This document shows, in pieces, positions 50,245-55,925 of a stretch of 55,925 nucleotides of DNA. The notes beneath the pieces are model-generated. The model did not search any database. It was not told the origin of the DNA and was given only the letters and a program-made list of their open reading frames with translations. The position numbers were made by a program, and so were the translations under genes. Every line of letters begins with the position of its first letter. Position 1 is the stretch's first letter. Origin of the DNA: Alphaproteobacteria bacterium (GTDB lineage Bacteria > Pseudomonadota > Alphaproteobacteria > Sphingomonadales > Sphingomonadaceae); assembly GCA_019239415.1 (NCBI GenBank), contig JAFAZW010000028.1, positions 1 through 55,925 of the forward strand. The letters are read 5' to 3'.

Positions 50245-50776
50245 GGCCGCCGTCCCATTCCTCCGCGAGGATCGAGAAGAGCACAGTATCGCGGACGTGG
50301 CCAGTCCAGGTGATCCGGTCGGCCCGGATGACACCCTCGCGCACCGCCCCGAGCTTCGCCATCGCCGCCTGGCTGCGGGCGTTGCGGGCGTCGACGCGGA
50401 ACTCGACCCGGCGGAACCCGCAGGCGAAGGCGCGGCCGAGCATCAGATCCTTAACCCGCCGGTTGAAGCCGGTGCCCCGGAGGCGCGGCACGTAATAAGT
50501 GTTGCCGATCTCGAGCACCCCGCGCGCCGCGTCGATCCCGAGATAGGCGCTCATCCCGACCAGCTCGCCGCCGCAGAGGATCGCGAAGGCCTGCGCGTCC
50601 GGGCGCGACAGGAGGGCTGCGAAGCTCGCGTCGAAATGCTCCGGATCGTAGGAGACGGCATAGATCGGCCAGATTTCCGGGTCCTGTGCGCACGCCTCCT
50701 TCAACGCGATGCGGTGCTCCTCCGCCAGCGGCTCCAGACGGAGTTCGCCGTCCGCCATGGGCTCGGCGAGCGTCAC
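50234..50776 (-). CDS. GNAT family N-acetyltransferase (RimJ/RimL-like)
   Basis: A 180-residue GNAT protein of the type with [18 protein letters not shown]-like acetyl-CoA region (here [20 protein letters not shown]) and [20 protein letters not shown], where the latter is the usual RimL-family helix-strand. It may acetylate an N-terminus or small molecule. It overlaps rbfA by 4 bases at its start and the M50 gene at its end. Confidence 0.85.
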   Translation of the reverse strand: MTLAEPMADGELRLEPLAEEHRIALKEACAQDPEIWPIYAVSYDPEHFDASFAALLSRPDAQAFAILCGGELVGMSAYLGIDAARGVLEIGNTYYVPRLRGTGFNRRVKDLMLGRAFACGFRRVEFRVDARNARSQAAMAKLGAVREGVIRADRITWTGHVRDTVLFSILAEEWDGGRGT

Positions 50777-51171
50777 TCGCGATTCTGCTCCAGATCCCGC
50801 GCCACCTTGGGGTCGCGGAGCAGGGCGTCGATGTGGCTGCCTTCGTCGAAGCTCTCGTCGGCGAGGAATTTCAGCTTCGCGGCATATTTTGTATTCACGC
50901 GGCCGGCGACCGCGCGCTGGAGATAGGCGGTGTTGGTGCGCAGCGCCTTCAGCACCGTCTCTTCGTCGTGGCCGAGCAGCGGTTTCACGAACGCCGTCGC
51001 GTGGCGCAGGTCCGGCGACATGCGGACCTCGGTGACGGACACAGGATGGCTGGCGAGCACCGCATCGTGCACCTCGCCGCGCATCAGGATCTCGGACAGC
51101 GCATGGCGCACCTGCTCGCCGACGCGGAGCAGGCGGACGGACTTGCCTTCGGGAGTCTCGTGGCGGCGCAT
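50773..51171 (-). CDS. rbfA: Ribosome-binding factor A
   Basis: A 132-residue RbfA from ATG 51171: [40 protein letters not shown], and [20 protein letters not shown] with the KH-like fold. It assists 30S maturation at the 16S 5' end, especially in the cold. It lies downstream of infB in the conserved order, but with the VOC and 50-residue genes between them. The ATG overlaps the VOC stop. Confidence 0.94.
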   Translation of the reverse strand: MRRHETPEGKSVRLLRVGEQVRHALSEILMRGEVHDAVLASHPVSVTEVRMSPDLRHATAFVKPLLGHDEETVLKALRTNTAYLQRAVAGRVNTKYAAKLKFLADESFDEGSHIDALLRDPKVARDLEQNRE

Positions 51172-51539
51172 CAGTCTTCGGCCTCGGTATAGAAGGTCAG
51201 CCGGTTGCCGGCGGGATCGGGAATGGTGATCTCCCACGACCCCCATTCCTGGAGCTGCGGCTCGCCGGGGCGGCTGTTCTCGAAATTCTTCTCGCGCAGC
51301 GCCTTTGCGAAGGCGCGGACGTCGTCGACCGGGATGCGTAGCGCCGAGCCGGGCGTGCCGTCGCCATAATGCTCCGAGAGATGGAGGCGGCACGCGCCGC
51401 TCCTCAGGCCCATGTAGAGCGGCGCCGCCGGCTCGAAGCGATGCTCGAACTCCACCTCGAAGCCGAGGAAGGCGACGTAGAAACGCCGCGCCCGCCGCTC
51501 GTCGAAGCTGCGGAGGATCGGCGTCGGTGTTCCCAGCAT
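51171..51539 (-). CDS. VOC (glyoxalase/bleomycin-resistance) superfamily protein
   Basis: A 122-residue single VOC module, [20 protein letters not shown], then a [14 protein letters not shown] first half and a [18 protein letters not shown] second half, where a metal-binding Glu is plausible. It resembles bleomycin-binding/glyoxalase proteins of the type found near ribosome genes. The substrate is unknown. It is coupled to rbfA. Confidence 0.85.
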   Translation of the reverse strand: MLGTPTPILRSFDERRARRFYVAFLGFEVEFEHRFEPAAPLYMGLRSGACRLHLSEHYGDGTPGSALRIPVDDVRAFAKALREKNFENSRPGEPQLQEWGSWEITIPDPAGNRLTFYTEAED

Positions 51540-51540
51540 A

Positions 51541-51693
51541 TCAGATCACCCAGCAGCCCAGGAGGAGCAGGACGGCAACGGTGGCCGCTTCGAACAAGCA
51601 GCCGGTGCAGCCTTCGGCGAGACAGCCGAAAGCGCGACGCTCGGCCGGACTGACGATCTCGTCGTCCGGCCGCCGCTCGGGCTCCTCGCTCAC
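51541..51693 (-). CDS. Small Cys-rich membrane protein, 50 residues
   Basis: The start is GTG 51693, overlapping the infB TGA (GTGA at 51690-51693). The product begins [20 protein letters not shown], then has three Cys in [15 protein letters not shown] and one C-terminal membrane helix ([14 protein letters not shown]). It is coupled to infB and 2 bases before the VOC gene. Similar small Cys-containing membrane peptides accompany infB in sphingomonads as I recall, but no function is known. Confidence 0.6.
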   Translation of the reverse strand: MSEEPERRPDDEIVSPAERRAFGCLAEGCTGCLFEAATVAVLLLLGCWVI

Positions 51694-54212
51694 AGCGTCC
51701 GCTGGCGCTCCTCGACTTCGAACACTTCGAGATGGTCGCCCGGCTTGATGTCGTTCGTGTCGGCAAGCAACACGCCGCATTCGAGGCCGGCGCGGACTTC
51801 CGCGACGTCGTCCTTGAACCGCCGCAGCGACGAGATGGTCGTCTTCGAGACGATGACGTCCTCGCGGGTGAGACGGGCGTGGAGGCCCTTCCTGATAACG
51901 CCTTCGAGCACCAGCAAACCCGCCGCCTTGTCGCGCTTGCCGGCCGGGAAGACCTCCTTGACCTCGGCGCGGCCGAGCACGGTCTCGACGATCTCCGGCC
52001 CGAGTTGGCCGCCCATCGCCTCGCGCACCCAGTCGGTGAGGTGGTAGATGACGTCGTAATAGCGGAACTCGACCTTGTTGCGCTCCGCCGTCTCGCGCGC
52101 CTTGGCATTGGGACGGACGTTGAAGCCGATGATCGGCGCACCCGACGCGGCGGCGAGAATGACGTCGCTTTCAGTGATCGCGCCGACGCCGGAGTGCAGG
52201 ATCCGCGCCTTGATGTCCTCGGTCGAGATGCGGTTGACGGCCGAGACGATCGCCTCGACCGAGCCCTGCACGTCGGCCTTGACGACCAGCGGGAACTCCT
52301 TGGTCTGGCTGGCGCGCGAAGCGAACATGTTCTCGAGGCTGACCGGCGCCGAGGTGGTGCGCTTCCGGTCGATCACGCTCTGGCGGTAGGCGGCGACCTC
52401 GCGGGCGCGGGCGTCGTTCTCGACCACCGTCAGCGTGTCGCCGGCCGAGGGCACGCCCGAAAGGCCGAGCACCTCGACGGGAACGGAGGGGCCCGCCTCC
52501 TTCACCTGCCGGCCCTTGTCGTCGATCATCGCGCGCACCTTGCCCGGCACGGCCCCGACGACGAACACGTCGCCAACCCTCAGGGTCCCACGCTGGACGA
52601 GGACGGTGGCGAGCGGGCCGCGGCCCTTGTCGAGCTTGGCCTCGACCACGGCGCCTTCGGCCGGGCGGGACGGGTTGGCCTTCAGCTCGAGCAGCTCGGC
52701 CTGAAGCGCGATCGCCTCGAGCAGCTTGTCGAGGTTGGTCTTCTTGAGCGCCGAGACCTCGACGTCCTGGACGTCGCCGCCGAGGTCCTCGACGACGATC
52801 TCGTGCTGGAGCAGCTCCTCGCGGACGCGTTGCGGGCGGGCGCCGTCCTTGTCGATCTTGTTGATCGCGACGATCATCGGCACGCCGGCGGCCTTGGTGT
52901 GGTTGATCGCCTCGACCGTCTGCGGCTTCAGGCCATCGTCGGCCGCGACGACCAGCACGACGATGTCGGTGACGTTGGCGCCGCGAGCGCGCATCTCGGT
53001 AAAGGCCTCGTGGCCCGGCGTGTCGAGGAAGGTGATCTTCGACTTGTCGGGCAGGCTCACCTGATAGGCGCCGATATGCTGGGTGATGCCGCCCGCCTCG
53101 CCGGCGACGACGTTGGCGCCGCGGATCGCGTCCAAGAGCGACGTCTTGCCGTGGTCGACATGGCCCATGATGGTGACGACCGGCGGCCGCGGCTGCAGCG
53201 TCTCGTCGGCATCTACGTCATGCTCGGTCTGGATATCGACGTCGCTTTCGCTGACGCGCTTGATGTTGTGGCCGAACTCGGTGACCAGCAATTCGGCCGT
53301 GTCCTGGTCGATCGTCTGGTTGACGGTCACGACCATGCCCATCTTGAACAGCGCCTTGACCAGGTCGGCGGCGCGCTCGGCCATGCGGTTGGCGAGCTCC
53401 TGGACGCTGATCGCGTCGGGCACGACGACGTCGCGGACCTGCTTGGCGGCCGGGCCGGACTGCATGTGGTGGCGCCGGTCCTTCTCGCGGGCGCGGCGGA
53501 GCGCGGCGAGCGAGCGGGCGCGGCTGTCGTCGTCGCCGGAAAGGGCGCGCGACACGGTCAGCTTGCCGGCATGGCGCCGGTCGTCGCGGCCGCGCGCTGG
53601 GCGGGCGGGCTCGGGACGCTTGGCGACGGGGGCGTGATGCTTGGGGCGGGCGTGGCCGGGACGGCCCTCGTCCTCTTCCTCCGCGGCGGGCGCGGTCGCG
53701 GGCGCGGCCGGAGCCGCGGCTTCCTGCTCGACCCTGCGAGCGGTCTCCTGCGCTTCCTGCTCCGCCTTGACCCGCGCTTCTTCCTCGGCGCGGCGATTGT
53801 CCTCGGCGCGGCGCTTCTCCTCCTCGGTCGCCTGCTGGGCCTGCTTGTCCTCCCGGCGGCGGGCCTCCTCGAGCTGGGCAAGGCGGGCCTCCTCGGCCTC
53901 GCGGAGGAGCTTCTCCTGCAGCTCGCGACGGGCGGCGGGATCGTTGACGGGACGCTGCGGCGCGGCCGGACGCGGCGCCGGCTCCGGCGCGCGGGCGACG
54001 GGAGCGGCCGGCTTGGGCGCTTCCTGGACCGGCGCGGGCGGGGCTTCCTGCGGACCGCCGGGCCCGAGGATGCGCCGCTTCTTGACCTCGACGACGACCG
54101 TGTTCGAGCGGCCGTGGCTGAAGCTCTGCTTCACCTTCCCCGTCTCGACGGTCCGCTTGAGGCCCAGCGGCGCGCGCGCTCCCAGCTTCGGCTTGTCAGT
54201 CGTATCGCTCAT
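51690..54212 (-). CDS. infB: Translation initiation factor IF-2
   Basis: An 840-residue IF-2. The N-terminal about 250 residues are Lys/Glu/Ala/Pro-rich and helical, with many [10 protein letters not shown]-type repeats. The GTPase domain follows: [39 protein letters not shown] and AINKID. Two beta-barrel domains and the C-terminal fMet-tRNA-binding domain complete it. It delivers initiator tRNA to the 30S subunit. It is preceded by ylxR in the conserved order. Confidence 0.97.
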   Translation of the reverse strand: MSDTTDKPKLGARAPLGLKRTVETGKVKQSFSHGRSNTVVVEVKKRRILGPGGPQEAPPAPVQEAPKPAAPVARAPEPAPRPAAPQRPVNDPAARRELQEKLLREAEEARLAQLEEARRREDKQAQQATEEEKRRAEDNRRAEEEARVKAEQEAQETARRVEQEAAAPAAPATAPAAEEEDEGRPGHARPKHHAPVAKRPEPARPARGRDDRRHAGKLTVSRALSGDDDSRARSLAALRRAREKDRRHHMQSGPAAKQVRDVVVPDAISVQELANRMAERAADLVKALFKMGMVVTVNQTIDQDTAELLVTEFGHNIKRVSESDVDIQTEHDVDADETLQPRPPVVTIMGHVDHGKTSLLDAIRGANVVAGEAGGITQHIGAYQVSLPDKSKITFLDTPGHEAFTEMRARGANVTDIVVLVVAADDGLKPQTVEAINHTKAAGVPMIVAINKIDKDGARPQRVREELLQHEIVVEDLGGDVQDVEVSALKKTNLDKLLEAIALQAELLELKANPSRPAEGAVVEAKLDKGRGPLATVLVQRGTLRVGDVFVVGAVPGKVRAMIDDKGRQVKEAGPSVPVEVLGLSGVPSAGDTLTVVENDARAREVAAYRQSVIDRKRTTSAPVSLENMFASRASQTKEFPLVVKADVQGSVEAIVSAVNRISTEDIKARILHSGVGAITESDVILAAASGAPIIGFNVRPNAKARETAERNKVEFRYYDVIYHLTDWVREAMGGQLGPEIVETVLGRAEVKEVFPAGKRDKAAGLLVLEGVIRKGLHARLTREDVIVSKTTISSLRRFKDDVAEVRAGLECGVLLADTNDIKPGDHLEVFEVEERQRTL

Positions 54213-54213
54213 A

Positions 54214-55027
54214 CTATCCTTCGTTCACATTCATAGCCGACACATCCGGCGTGCCCGCCGACGCGGCGCTTAGCCCAGAGTCAGGTCCGATAAAAGCGCG
54301 CCACCGGTCGAGCGCATGGCGCACGCGGGCGGCAGCCCCACGATCGATCAGGGCGATATGTACCACATTCTGCCGCCCCAGCGCCAACGACAATGTAGGT
54401 CTTTCGGCCGGAATTACGAGGCCTTGCCCGTCGCCGCCGCCGACGCGGAAGGCCTGGTCGAGCTTGCGATTGCCGTCTTCCCCGGCATCGGCGGCGTGAA
54501 GGAGGAGGCGGACCTCGCCCTTGCGGCAGGCGGTCTCGATCCTCTCGGCGCCGGTCAGGAGGGTGCCCGCGCGCGCCTCCAGGCCCAGCCGGTCGAGCGC
54601 CGCCTGGCGGAGGGCGGTTTCGATGCGGCCGGCGAGGTCGTCGGGGATGCGAAGGTCGCCGGTCTGGAACGCGCGGGAGAGGGCGGCCTTGAGCTTGCCC
54701 TTCTTCACCGCGTCCTCGAGCGCCGCGCGGTCGACCCCGATCCACGCCCCACGCCCCGGCGCCTTGGCCCGGACGTCCGGGAGGATCTCGCCCTCCGGCG
54801 ACAGGGCGAGGCGGATGAGGGAGTCGCGCGGGGCGGCATTGCGCGTCAGGATACAGGTCCTCTCAGGACCCCGTTCGTCCCGAGCGACGTCGTCGGGCGC
54901 TGGCACAGAGTCATCGCGGGCGCCCCTCGACTTCGCTCGGGACGAGCGAGTTTGGGAGCCCCGCTCCAGCGCCTCTTCGGCGTTGGAGACCTGCCCGCGC
55001 TTTCCCTCGGCTACTACCGAAGGCGCC

Positions 55028-55047
<20 letters not shown>
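54214..55047 (-). CDS. ylxR: YlxR (DUF448) / L7Ae-like protein with an in-frame repeat insertion
   Basis: The start is TTG 55047, preceded by GGGGAGG with 6-base spacing, and overlaps the nusA end. The 277-residue protein has the YlxR RNA-binding domain at residues about 60-135 with [20 protein letters not shown] and [18 protein letters not shown], then an L7Ae-like C-terminal domain with [13 protein letters not shown] and [20 protein letters not shown]. Residues before the YlxR domain include [14 protein letters not shown] and [11 protein letters not shown], encoded by a dispersed palindrome (54881-54950). YlxR may recruit RNase P or modulate rRNA transcription in other bacteria. Confidence 0.85.
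54881..54950. repeat. TCGTCCCGAGCG palindrome inside ylxR
   Basis: Left arm CGTTCGTCCCGAGCGACGTC (from 54882) and right arm CCTCGACTTCGCTCGGGACG (ending about 54944) are imperfect inverted copies; the motif TCGTCCCGAGCGAAGTCGAG is a common dispersed element in sphingomonad genomes as I recall. It is fully inside the ylxR reading frame, in its non-conserved N-terminal extension. Confidence 0.75.

Positions 55048-55925
<878 letters not shown>

Overview
The window is a high-GC bacterial chromosome segment, densely coded on both strands. It is most likely from an alphaproteobacterium of the order Sphingomonadales. Pointers are the ChpT-type histidine phosphotransferase, the two-subunit glycyl-tRNA synthetase (glyQ/glyS), an alphaproteobacterial-style RNase P RNA, the nusA-ylxR-infB-rbfA-truB-rpsO-pnp gene order, and many dispersed palindromic repeats of kinds I recall from sphingomonad intergenic regions. 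The taxon is an inference; no 16S gene is present.

Layout. 1-7.6 kb: a truncated gene, a secreted hypothetical, glycerate 2-kinase, a kelch-like lipoprotein convergent with an AI-2E family transporter, an orphan receiver protein, small hypotheticals, a decayed ParE toxin remnant and a TPR protein. 7.7-11.9 kb: a phage-shock (Psp) locus. pspF is divergent from a sigma-54-driven operon holding a 41-codon small gene, pspA, pspB, pspC and then five tandem small PspB-like membrane/coiled-coil genes. 12-14.8 kb: sufE, a thioesterase, a J-domain protein, rnpB and an AmpD-like amidase. 14.8-20.7 kb: a compact chemotaxis-type cluster cheA-cheW-cheY-cheB-cheR and chpT, all leftward. 20.9-23.8 kb: rluD, rpoH and mtgA. 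23.9-26.8 kb: an ICMT-like methyltransferase, ybaB, dnaX and a 26-codon gene with its own terminator. 27-31 kb: tlyA, tspO, ubiK-like, ybjN-like, proC and a periplasmic hypothetical. 31-37.2 kb: glyQ-glyS-ppdK, leftward. 37.3-39.7 kb: a TraB/GumN-family protein, hemF and a RibD/DHFR-like protein. 39.8-44 kb: an accessory stretch of small genes (terminase-small-subunit-like gene with an in-frame stop, XRE regulator, membrane proteins, DUF2442). 44.3-55.9 kb: the translation/RNA-processing operon from nusA (cut by the window end) through ylxR, infB and rbfA to truB, rpsO and pnp. It is interspersed with thymidine kinase, a VapBC-like toxin-antitoxin pair, an M50 peptidase, a GNAT and a VOC protein.

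The two most notable signals are these. First, the psp operon carries a tandem expansion of five extra PspB-like proteins whose C-terminal coiled-coil motif also occurs at the end of PspC, which suggests a family of interacting membrane-anchored zippers. Second, dispersed palindromic repeats sit in frame inside essential genes: two in glyS, one in truB and one in ylxR. They add roughly 25-45 residues each without breaking the frame, as the Rickettsia palindromic elements do.
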